Source of the DNA: Phoronis australis
Lineage: Eukaryota > Phoronida > Phoronidae
Direction of reading: 5' to 3'
Assembly (NCBI GenBank): GCA_002633005.1
Contig: NMRA01000258.1
Location: 427,971-491,970 of the forward strand
DNA length: 64,000 bases
Positions 25,801 through 37,800 of this stretch are shown one piece after another. Each line of letters starts with the position of its first letter. Within the stretch, counting starts at the first letter, position 1. Position numbers and translations under genes: made by a program. The notes beneath the pieces were generated by a model. It ran no database searches. It worked only from the letters and a program-made list of their open reading frames with translations, and was not told the origin of the DNA.

Positions 25801-28800
25801 GTGAAGATGTGCATTAGCTGTCTGTCTCGCTAATTGATTTGTCCTCTGGGCCGCCGGCCTAGTGGACTCTCACCTTGCGACTGCGTGTAATTACAGGTAG
25901 AGTATTCGTGTCTAAAGGTGGAGGGGAAACACCTGAAGGTGCCAAGCAGCAGGTGGGTCTACACAAGACAGGGGCTTACACTCTACACACACTGTTTAGG
26001 GCACTGGCAATGCCATTTGTCCATTAGAAACAACCCTTGTAGTCAATTCAATGAGTGTGACTCATGTCAATACCCGAGAAGTGTGATAACATTGCTTTCA
26101 TATTACAGTTAATGGACACATATTTTCTTTAAGCCATTGCTTGTGTAATATGCTTACTGATGGACACAATGGAAGTCAGCCAGCATATTCAGTGTGTGTT
26201 GCTCTCCACACAATGAACAAAATGATAAAAAGAATTAATTCTGTATTTGCGCTACGATGAAGAATCTTAAAATGTTCTTCATGGGACATACTACTTTTTC
26301 CTAGCATTCAGTTTGACATCAAAATTAACTTGCCTGAAGTATGAGAACGACATTTGACTTGTTCTGTTGGTAGGTGTAAGTGAGTGTCAGCCCTGGTCTG
26401 TGTACTCCCTCACTGTTTGTGAGGGAGTACTGCCAATTGTGTCTTCAGCTATTGTTCCGTCATTGAAAGTAATTAGAGAAGTTCTTAAATAGACCATAAA
26501 ATCTAAAACATTCTTTGACAGTAATCCTTTCCCAATCATACGTACAGTAATAATTGCTTTAATGGAGAACGCAGTGAAACGATGTTATGTAGGACTTTAT
26601 CGACTTGTCAAATGTCTTAAAAAATTATAATATATATAATTTTATTTTCTGAATGTAGAAAACTTGTAGAGTTTTGATTTTTGACTTTATACCGATTCAC
26701 TATATTTATTTGGATCATGTGCCATGTCTTTTTAATAAAATTTAGCAAAAAAGTAAAGGTACATCCATAGAAAAAACAGTATCAATAACATATTAACCAA
26801 ATTTCATTCGATATAAATGTTCAAGTTGAAATCTCAAAGTCACTGTTACAGTTTACTTAAATTATCATTTCGTTTGATACAGTTCTTGAGTTTTTTCACA
26901 AAAATCATCAATATAAACACAAAAGTCTTATTTTTGTACCCCCTCATGCAAAAGTAGAAACTTTTAAAAACAGTTCCCAAGAGCATTATGAGTAACAACG
27001 CTCGGAGCAAAGTATCTGGAAGTTTAATATGAATTCGATGAGTCATTTCTGAGATATGTTGTTTCAAAGTTTGCCAAATTTGATCATTTCTGAGGGGTCC
27101 TATGTAACCATAATGGTTGACGTCTGTGATTTTGGATGTTCTTTTGTTTGATTTTTATAACTGTAAGTTTTTGAGGGACGAAATTATAAAAATGTTTGAA
27201 CAAAGGAAAGTACATCTTTTACAGTTACAGTCACGTGTAATTACCAATATTGTAAAAAATCATTTTATGACTAGGTTTCTAATTAAAAAACAGTATTTAC
27301 TGTAGTTTGACATTTAGTTGTCAGTAAACGATCACTTCTGAATGTATTTGTGAGTTATTTTGCTCTGTCAACATTTAGCCTCAATAGCTTAGCTCGCTTT
27401 ACAACCTGTGACTAGGTAAAATGTGATCAAGTCTGTTTATTAAAGCCTCAGAGCACGCCAAGGTTTCTTGTCATTGTTGACATAATTCTTGAATTTTAGT
27501 TTTATGCAGTAGCAACCATACTATTGCCACATTTTCATGGAATGCAAGTGCATTTCAAAAAACTTGTGAATAAGTCAAAACGCATATTTGTTTCTGGTGT
27601 GGGCCACTTCTCATTTGAAACTTGCGAGTTGCTGCTTCTGTGAAAAAAACAACGCTTTTGGTGTTGTCACCTGTTTTTTTAAAATAATGACAGACTAAAA
27701 ATACCACATCACTGCACAAATTTTCAAAAAAAAAACAGACCAGACCCATTGCCGTTTTTTGTCCTGACATGATTTTTTTGGGGCTATAAAAATTTATTTC
27801 CACCAAGATTTGATCCCTACAAGTCAGCCCTGTGAGTGCGTTTCTTGAATGCAGAACAGCATTGGCTGTTGTTGTGTTTAACATTGCATTGGCTGTTGTT
27901 GTGTTTAACATTGCATTGTGTTTACAGTCGTATGAGGTTGCCTGTAATCGTCTAAACAAGATGTTATTGGAGGAGGTACTAGAAGAAGCCAGTGTTGAGG
28001 ACAAGCAGTTCCCTAATAAAGGCTCAGACACCACTGAAATTAGTCGGGAGACCATCTATCCGAAGGTGACCAGGAGAATCCCCTCGTTACTGGATAGTGA
28101 ACCAGACGGTGGCGGTCATGGCAGCAGCCATGGTGTGCCTCCAATGTATGGAATGACCGCACCAGCTGGTGCTATGGTTCCACCGATGTGGGGTGCAGAC
28201 ATGAACCGTAGTGGAACCCGGCCTTATGGGATGGGTCATCAGCCAATGATTGAGCCTATGTCAATGAGTGGTACGAGGGCATCCCAGGGACGAGAAGAAT
28301 ACGAGTATGGGCCCGTATCTGGGCAGCAGAGTGTGACACCTGTTGTTGATGTAGGCAAGCTGGAGAAGCTCAGTCAGATTGTGAAAAGAAGTCGCAAGAA
28401 GGAAGGTAACGGTGGTGGCTTGCGCTATGGGGAATTATTTAAATTATACCGCATAAATATTTATATGGCCATGCAATAATCATGTCATGTGATTGTACAA
28501 TAACCTTAAAGATTATTGTACGGTCATGTCAGGTGGTCATTGCTCAGGAAAGAAAATAAAATTGACAAAGAACTGTTGGTTAAATCTGCGCTATGTGGTA
28601 TAAAGACGTTTAAAAGTCATGATTTTATACGAGCGAGTTAATAACCTCAGTGCTGCCACCTCTATTAATGACATCATCCTTATAAATACATATCATTCAT
28701 ATATTTCAAAGACTAGCTTGATCACCTGTAATGCACATACCACTTGCTCTTTACTATGGCTAAATCAAAATAATTAACGTCCGGGGAGTTGTGAAAATTT

Positions 28801-31800
28801 GGTATATACTGCTTTGTTAAGAAATAAGATCTCCAAAATTGAAGGTTTATTTGTGTTAATGTAGTACAATGCATAAAATGAAGTCCGTTGGATGGTCAAC
28901 CATTAAGCATCATTAAGACAATGACTAATTCTTGAAATGTTTTCAGGAGCACAGGTGCATCCCAGCCAGATATTTAAGAACGCCCTTGAAAGGTTCAGTC
29001 ATCGAGACCTTCCTATAACCATCATTACTAAAGAAGACAATGACGTAGCAAACTTTTTGCGTTATGGCAGAATGTTGCCATATGCAAGCATGTTATTTTA
29101 CAGTAAGTCGTGTTTTTTACCTTTTATTCGTGTAAATATTTCTATAATAATCGTACATTGGAGTAAGAAGCTGTTTGATAACGTAAACTTGACATATGGG
29201 GGAGGAGCCTGTCTATGACTGGGTTTAGCCTGTCTGTGAAGGGGTATAACTCATGCTACATCTATCTACAGCTTGGGTATTGCGTAATGGAAATAACAAC
29301 AAGTCCTCTCAGTCTTTCTTCTATGTGTACTCCAATAACAAACTACTCGCCAACTGCTTTTGGTGTGCCTCAAATCTGCTTCTAGGAAACAAATAAGTGG
29401 GTAAGATAAATGAAATTATCAGTATATTTAGCATCAGCACCTACAGCACAGCAATCTATGAAGAAGGTGTTAATCACACCAAAACAAGTTAATATAGACG
29501 CTGATGATGGCCAATAGTGAATCAAATACACTCCGAAAAATCAAGAACCCCAACTGAGAATCGGACCACAGATCTCTAGAATGCCGGCAATCTAGAGACC
29601 TGTGGTTCGATTCCCAGTTGGGTTCCTGATTTTTCGGTGTTTATTTGATTCAAAACAAGTCGGGTGACTGCGTACCATATTGTTGGAGTACACATGGTGA
29701 TCAGAATCAAAGGAGGTTACTTTCATTTCCACGAAACTTATCTGTGGACTCACAGCCTGATAAATAATGCTTAATTTCAAGTCATTTATTAATTTTTAGA
29801 AAACATTGCCTGGTCTGTGTTTAAAAAAAGTTTAAAAGTCATCCACTGGCTAAATGTAATTGTTGCATGGCACCAAAATATTGCTGAACACTGGTAACAT
29901 GAGATAGGACAGTGCTTTGTGACTGTGTTCACTGTATAACTTTTGTGTCACTAGGTCCCCAATTTTTATGCACCCACACAGATGAGACAGCATGAGCGAA
30001 CTTTCGGACGGATCCGACTACTGGTGTGCCCCCTAGTGGCAATTTTAGTTTTTACGCTTACCTCTATATCTTCAAAGGTCTTAAATGTACTTTCACAAGA
30101 TTTATCATATAGACATCTATTATTGAGATGATGTTATCCTCACGTTTTTGGTTGGATTCGACGTAGTTTACTCCATCTAGTGGCCATTTTTGCTGTTTTC
30201 GAGTCTGTTTTTGGCGTCCAAACCTTTCTAAGGATGATCCTGAAAATTGGCATGTATATTCTTACTGTGAAGGGGATGGCTGACGATGGTTTTCCGACGA
30301 CTTCGACCAATGTGGCGCCTCCTAGTGACAGCCCATGGCTGTATATCCTAAACCGTTTGCAGGATTTTTTGGCGTCCACCCCTCTATCAACCAAACCACT
30401 CTAAGGATGATTGTGAAAGTTGGTGTGTGTGTTCTCAGTGTGAAGAGGACAGTTGACGAAAACGAATTTGACTAGTGTGGTTCTTCCTAGTGGTACTTTT
30501 GTTTTGCGCCCATAGCTGCATCTCCTAAACACACTGCAGGATCTATATTAAGTTTAGTAATTGTATTGATATGAAGCTAACAACAGACAATGATGTCTTT
30601 CGGGCAGGTCCAATGAACGCTGTGCCCTATAGTGGCAATTTCATTTTTTTCAGTTTTCCTTTGTTTCTCTGAAGTTCATCAACAGATTTTAATGAAATTT
30701 CGTAAATTGCTTTCTAGTAAAGAAGCGATGGCATGTTCCCGTTTTCAGATGGATTGAACAATTTTGCACCATCTAGTGGATATTTTTATGAAATAAATAA
30801 ACAACCCTAGAAGCACATCGTTTGCCGTGCATTTCAACGCTCCGCATTGCTCTTGTTTTCTAGGCTGCTACGTTAATAACAAGACAGTGCACGTTGTTTG
30901 ATACACAATGTGACGATGAACGCTGATTTGATTTCTGGGCAACGATGTTACCTATTGTTTTAAATAAATAATAAATAATAATAAAATCGCTGATAATTAT
31001 TATTTACTACTGTGCCATTAATTCCATTCTTTGTGTTGAATGCTGGCTGCTTTGAGATCTTGAGCGAGATAGTTGAAAATTTTGCTATTAATATTGTTTT
31101 GTTTTCTTTAGGTGATGTGTTCTTGGCTAAAGCTGGCGGGGAAACTATTGAAATGGCGAAGGAACAGGTACAAGATGGAGCGTTGTTGAATTATAGAAAA
31201 TATATTGATGCTGAGGTTGTGGAAGTGGGTAGACAAGAGGACGTGGTGATATTGTTAATAATACATTATGTTTGATTTGCAATGATGGTCTTGTAGAGGA
31301 TGAATACCACTTCCTGTTGATTTGCAAGGGATATTGTGAACTCGGGTCACGCTTTATGAAAGAAGTTCAATGGAAGCACCCAACTCAAGAATCTTGTATA
31401 TGCCTGCTAGCTAATCTAGATATATCTGTTATTAAATATGTGTACTCTGCCCTTAAAAGAAGAGAACAACTCTCAAATGGGCCCGAGGCCTTTAATACAA
31501 ATAAATGTATGGTATTATACATCAAATAAACACAGAAAAATCAGGAAACCAAATGGGAATCTAACCATAGGTCTCTAGATTGCAATCGATTCCAGGCCCG
31601 GTCTCCAATCTTTTTACTCGAAATGGAACTCGAAATTAGGTTTGGCATTTTCTACTCTACTTTTGGGCGAACTCAAGATAAGTGTCTATTATTCTATGCT
31701 GGAGAACACAATAACTTACGTAGATAATTTATTGCCCTTAGTTCACAGTTTGTAAACCCAATGTTAAAGCAATAAGTTCGAGATTGAACTCGAAATTTCG

Positions 31801-34800
31801 AGTTTTTACTCGAGTTTGTAGCACGAATATAAGGGTCTTCAAGGGCAAACTTGAACTAGAAACTCCTATGCAGAAACTATAATGTATTCGAGCACAGTCT
31901 GATAACCAATTATCTTACGTTCGCACAAAAGGAGCAGAGAAATTGCCAAAAATAGTTTCGAGTTCATTTCGAGTACAAAGATTAGAGACCGGGCCCTGGT
32001 TTTTCTGTATTTGATTGAATTATAGTAGTTGTTTGGGGTAATTGAGGTAATGTGGTGTTACATTTTGGGGGATTTTCATTAGCTGTACACAGCTTCACAG
32101 ACATGATTCTCCTGGTTCATTGACAATTTAATTCTCCACCACTATTGACAAGTTGTTTAACAAAAACATGTTTTGCCTGTGCCATCCTAAATAATGATTG
32201 ATTGAACATATTGCCTTCTATTTTGAGGACTATTACTGTTACATATTTTCTTTATTATTGTAAGTTATAGTTTCTAGCGTCAACACGGCTCCTTAATGGT
32301 CAACCATTTTGTTTTCAGTAGTTGCTAGTCTTCGAGGGTTGGAATTTTCCTCTTTTATGCGGATTAACTCTTTTTTGGTTTCAATTTCCTGACATTTGAT
32401 TTCCAGTTCCTTTTTTATGCGCCCACATATTTATATGTGGTCGCATATTGCCGTCATCTCTGTCCGGGCATCCGGCGTCTGCAGCTTTATCTCCTAAACC
32501 CCTTGTATGATCTTGATGAGATTTGGCAGACATGTTCCTATAAAACTAGTGACAGATGACGACAAATTTCGGACCTCTCCAACTACCGGTGTGCCCCCTA
32601 GTGGCAATTTTAATTTTTTACACTTACCTCTGTATCTTTGGAGGTCACCAGTGTGCCCCTATTGTGGCAATTTTAGTTTTTAACGTTTACCTCTCTATAA
32701 TCAAAGGTCCTCAAGGGATTTTTATAAAATTTGGAATATAGACATCTATTGCTGAGGTGACGCTATCCTGCCATTTTCGGATGGATTCGGGGTATTTTGT
32801 GCCACCTAGTGGCTATTTTTACTGTGTTCGAGTCTGTTTTTTATCGTCCACCTTTCTATCAACTGAACCATTCTAAGGAACCGATGATTTTGAAAATTGG
32901 CGTATATGTTCTCAGTGTGTTGAGGATGGTTGACGAAGATGACTTGGAATATTGTGGCGCCTCCTAGTGGTTGTTTTGTTTTGCGCCCATACCTGTATCT
33001 CCTAAACACACCGTAGGGTCTTTGTTGAACTTATTAAGTGTATTTATATGAAGCTAACAATAGACAACGACTTTCAGGCGGACGCTGTGCCCTCTAGTGA
33101 TAATTTCATTTTTTCCGTTTTCCTTTGTTTCTCTGAAGTCCTTGACAGATTTTTATGAAATTTAGTAAAAGGCTTTCTATTGAAGATGCGATGACATGTT
33201 CCATTTTTAGATGGATTGGACGCTTTGCACCATCTAGTGGCCATTTTTGTGATATAAATAAATAACTCTAGAAGCACACCATTTGCGGTTCATTCGTGGG
33301 CGCATTGTTGTCTCTTTTTATCATTATTTTGACTTTATTCATGCAAAAACAGTTAAATTTATACAACACAAAAATATCTATCACTCAAACCTATTTATTT
33401 GTGGAAAGATACATTACCTGGAAAATTTTCCTCTCTTTTGTAATTGGTCATTCCAAAGCCCGAGTCTTTTGTCTGAAGACTGTCCGATGTTAGGTCACTG
33501 ACTTGATTTAATTGTTGTTTGACTAGGTTTTGGAGGTCACCTGCAACCGCCTAATCAGTATTCTTCCATCCGTCTTGCTCGAAGAAGCTGAAGCCGAGGA
33601 CAACCAATTCCCTATTGAGCCAACAGAGGGAGAGGTCAGACGAGAGGTCATAGAGCCACCTGTCAAAGCAATGTCCAGTACAGTACCAGTCACACTCCAA
33701 TCAAGGCAGCGACAACAGCCTTTGAGCGGAGCCACTGGGCAGGTCCAAACTAAGGACACCAGTCAATCAAGAAGACACTGGGTGGATGCAGTACAACCTG
33801 GGGAAAGATGGTTGAAAGACAGTGGTGGCCCAAGGCCTGCTAAAGAGAGGTGGGCCGTAATGTGAAAGATTGTTGTTTTGAACTCATATCAAATAAAGAA
33901 TCTTGATTTCATTTCATTTTGAGAGATTTTCATGAAAGTTGAGCTCCAGTTATAGTTTGTCCAATTGAACAATGGATCTGCAAATCTGATATGTAGAATC
34001 CAACAAAGCAGTTTTCTTAGCAGCCAAGTCTGTAATAGTGTTTACTTGAGCTATGACAAACAATGCACATGATCTCACCTCTGTTGTCTGCAGGAAGCAC
34101 AGCGTGTACAAGGACAGTCGATACATGAATGAAGACGACTACGTACCCCCTAAAGTGCTGCCATCACTGTTCCAGTAAGTTCATGTCTGAAGTGCGGGAA
34201 CTCCGAACAATACTTTACAAATTTGAGTTGTTTTGGGGGGTGACATCGGATCATATGGACTGACGGAGAGCAATGCTGCATGAGCCTCGAGAAAAAGACT
34301 GCTTGCTCTCCCGAGGTCCATATGATCTGATGCCCCAGAGGGATCTGTCTACATTCGTTTCATTACATGATAACTGATGCATCTTTTATTCTCGATTCTT
34401 TTCGTCTCTTGCCAGATAAGCTTGTTATTGCCCTTGCGTTTGGCTGTGAATGGGTAACTTGCTGAAAGCCATACTTGGCAGTTAAAGAGTTGAAGTTGGT
34501 TGATTTTTGAACTTGGCCAGTCAATGATAGTTTAAAAACCATAGTTCTTTATGTTGGCAACTAAATGACTACTAACGTAGGAATGGAAATCCTTTTGGTA
34601 GGTTCTAGTGATGATGGAGACTTACTATAGCATTGTCTGTTGCTCTGATGTCTCCATGCCCTCAAACTGCTCAGATGGGAGGGACATTTTTTTTTCGTTA
34701 GCGCCACCTAGTGAATATTGAGTCATCCAATTCTTCCACTTTTGTTGTATATATCACAATGGTTTTATGTTCTTTTATTTCTTGTAGTCTGAATCCACCT

Positions 34801-37800
34801 GTGCCTAAAGACGCAGAAGAGGTTAGTTAAATACAGAGTTCCTTAGATGTTTTACATTGCACTGAAGTCGGTCGCAAATCATCCTTAGACAAACTCAAGA
34901 TGATCTCAGGGCTTTGAAAGAGCTGACGGCGTTATATTACTGGAGATCAGGCTCTACAAATTGGCTTGTCACGACATGTCATTTTATGCGCGGAGCATGG
35001 TCTCAAGGAATAAGCAGCTGTTATTTCTTCGCAAGCCCAACGATCACTTTTAATCAGAGTACGTAACAAATTGAGACCAATGTCATAGCATTCAGTGGTC
35101 AAAATCAAAAGTTTGCCTTTTTAGTGGTTTATTGCCACTTTTAAGTGATCGAGTCTATGTCGAGCCTGAGTAAAGCAACCAATGATATTTTATAAATTGA
35201 ACAGCTACGCTGACTCCTGAATATACGTGTAAATGTATTTTGTTCTGAAAATGTAATAAGTTTGCTTAAGCTGGCCTATAGTGAATCAAATAAACACAGA
35301 GAATCAGGAACCCCAACTGGGAATCGTGGTTAGAGCAGTAGATTGGCAATCTAGAGACCTGCGGTTCGATGCCGAGTTAGGGTTGCTGATTTTTCTGTGT
35401 TTATTTGGTTCTGAAAATGTCATCTGCTGACCAGATGCCCGGGCTGATACAGAAAAAATTCACATTACATGTGGCCACTGGTGTGTTGATTGTTTCCACA
35501 GTATGTGCCACCCTCCAAGAGGCAGCGGGAGTTCAAGAAAGATGATTTCAAGGTGCACACTATTATGACAACAGAGGGAGAGACTCTTGCCGAGAGGCTG
35601 GAGAAACTTCGTCGGGCCATCAAGAAGTCAGAGAAGACGGAGGCAAGGGAGATAATCACTCATGCTGTGAAGGAGACCAAAGACGTCAATACGAGTGCTG
35701 TGGTTGTAACGTGTGAAGAGAATGATGTTGAGTGTTTCATGAAGGAAGGTGTTATGAATCCGTACACATCGTACTTTTATGTTGGTGAGTTGGTTACCAC
35801 TTCTAACAGAGGATATATTTTGGTACTTGAAAGTTGGATAATTAAAATTCCGAGGTAATAGACACTTCTTGAAATACCAAAGCACCCTCTATGGTTCCGC
35901 GCTCTTCACCTGTCTGATTCAGCTCAGAAATTTTAATGGGTTAAGTTTTTGAAACATAGGATATGGTGTTGCTTTTTTCTACCTTCATAAAGAGGAGCAA
36001 TTTGGTGTGTTGGAATCGGTGGATGCATTATGTGGTGTAGTATTTCAACCATGGTGTGTCTTCCTACTTGTAGCTGCATAATTCAACACTGCACGTATAT
36101 CAAACTGGCATTGTTGCTCTATGTCAATTTATGCCTTTGTCAAAATGCCATGAATTTTCAACCGCTTACTTTCATACATGAGTAACACTATTGTGAAATC
36201 ATTTATACATTCATTAGATAGCACTTATGCACACGTGTGCATGCGTATGTTATTTACAACAAATCGTAAAAATGGATGATTGGGAGTGTGGGAAGATTTC
36301 TGTTGTAAACGGCGTAAATTGTACAGAGCATTCGATGTGGTAACTGAAAATTCATACTATAAATGTTGGTGATAGAAGTGTTGTGAACAAACAGTATGTT
36401 TTTTACCAGTAAAATTTACCTCGTTACTTAAAACAAGGAAGAGGAGGCAGTGTAGCCTAGTGTGATAGGTGCCCGCCTTCTCTAGTCGAGGTCGTGGGTT
36501 TGGGTCCTACTGGGCCACACTGCTAGAACCTTGAGTCAGGTTTCTAGCTCCTCAGTTCGGTTTTAACTATATATTAATAAAGCACAGAAATGGTTCCAGG
36601 TGATCAGTGCAATGGGCCCACATGCGCGGACTGCGTGCACCAGACCGCCTGTAATTATTTTGTATATAAAACAGGCAAATGAGTAATTGAGTTGGCCTGA
36701 CCTGGACATTGTCACTGTGATGACTCAATTCTTGCTAGATACATCTCATGTTAGGATGAAAAATCATCACCACAACGCAAGTGCTGGGTTCATGAAACAG
36801 GTCACTGAGTGCCCTCTAGTGACCAAACTGAGAGAAGTGAAATACTCTATATGCAGGTTAAGTGTTCCGCATGAGGAAGATAGTGCTTGTTGGTGTTGGC
36901 TTATGTAGGAAATGTTCATTAAGCTTTTTTTATGGTCTGTGTGTTCAGAGAACCGGCGCATCATGAAGGCTAGTGGCCAAACTGTGCCGGAAGCTATTGA
37001 CAAGGTGTTCCAGGCTACCATGGATCACTTTAAGAAATACAAGGCAGCCACTATACTGGACTGGACGAACTCTGACGACAGTTTGCCCGTTGAACCGCTC
37101 AACAGTGAGGTTGACCGCATTAATATTGCTTCTCCTCTCAGTAAGTAGATGCCATTACTGACCTGTAGATAGCAATACAGGCCTTAAAATACTATCACAG
37201 ACCTGCAGATACTATCACAGACCTGTAGACACTATCACAGACCTGTAGACACTATCACAGACCTGTAGATACTATAATTGAGCTGTAGCTGCTCTTGCTG
37301 ACGTGCAGATATTGTCACTGACTCGTGGACATTTTCACTGACCTGCATGTTGTGACTTTGGTTTGGGACTAGAGACCAGTCTTTTGGATTTGAGACAAAG
37401 ATGGTATTCCAGATATTTCATAGTTACTAAGTACAGTGAATGTAAACAACTGAAGCTGGGCTGTGTTCTGGAGACAATTTTAGCTCGTAATTCAATGTCA
37501 CTGATCAATCAATTTAGTGGTCACCATTTTGCCAAGCATACTCGCGAATCACTTGCCTTATGCTCAGGTGATTTTTGCACGGTCTTGTGTGGTCTTGCTT
37601 TTTCGCGATGATGAAACTCGCTCCTGGTGTCTGCCAATTTTTAATGCCATCTGGTCTGTGTTCGCAGAATTAGTGTTCATGCCATCTGGTGTTTGCAGTG
37701 TTCACAGAACAATTATTGTTTCCTATGGGACAGATGGCATTATTCTTTTCGGAGTATAAAGTGGCAGCTTGTGAATTCAGACTTACTGTGTGTATTGCCT

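Larger units (their letters stand above)
25953..27927 (+). other. Intron 10 of the NKRF-like gene
   Basis: 2 kb. A perfect 12-bp stem hairpin lies at 26402-26430 and a 27-bp tandem repeat just before the acceptor. Otherwise nothing recognised. Confidence 0.5.

Noticed and set aside
27832-27927. Upstream extension of exon 11 (open in frame)
   Set aside because: The codons come from a 27-bp tandem repeat; exon 10 joins exon 11 in phase at the TTTACAG acceptor, as in the paralogous exons 13 and 14.
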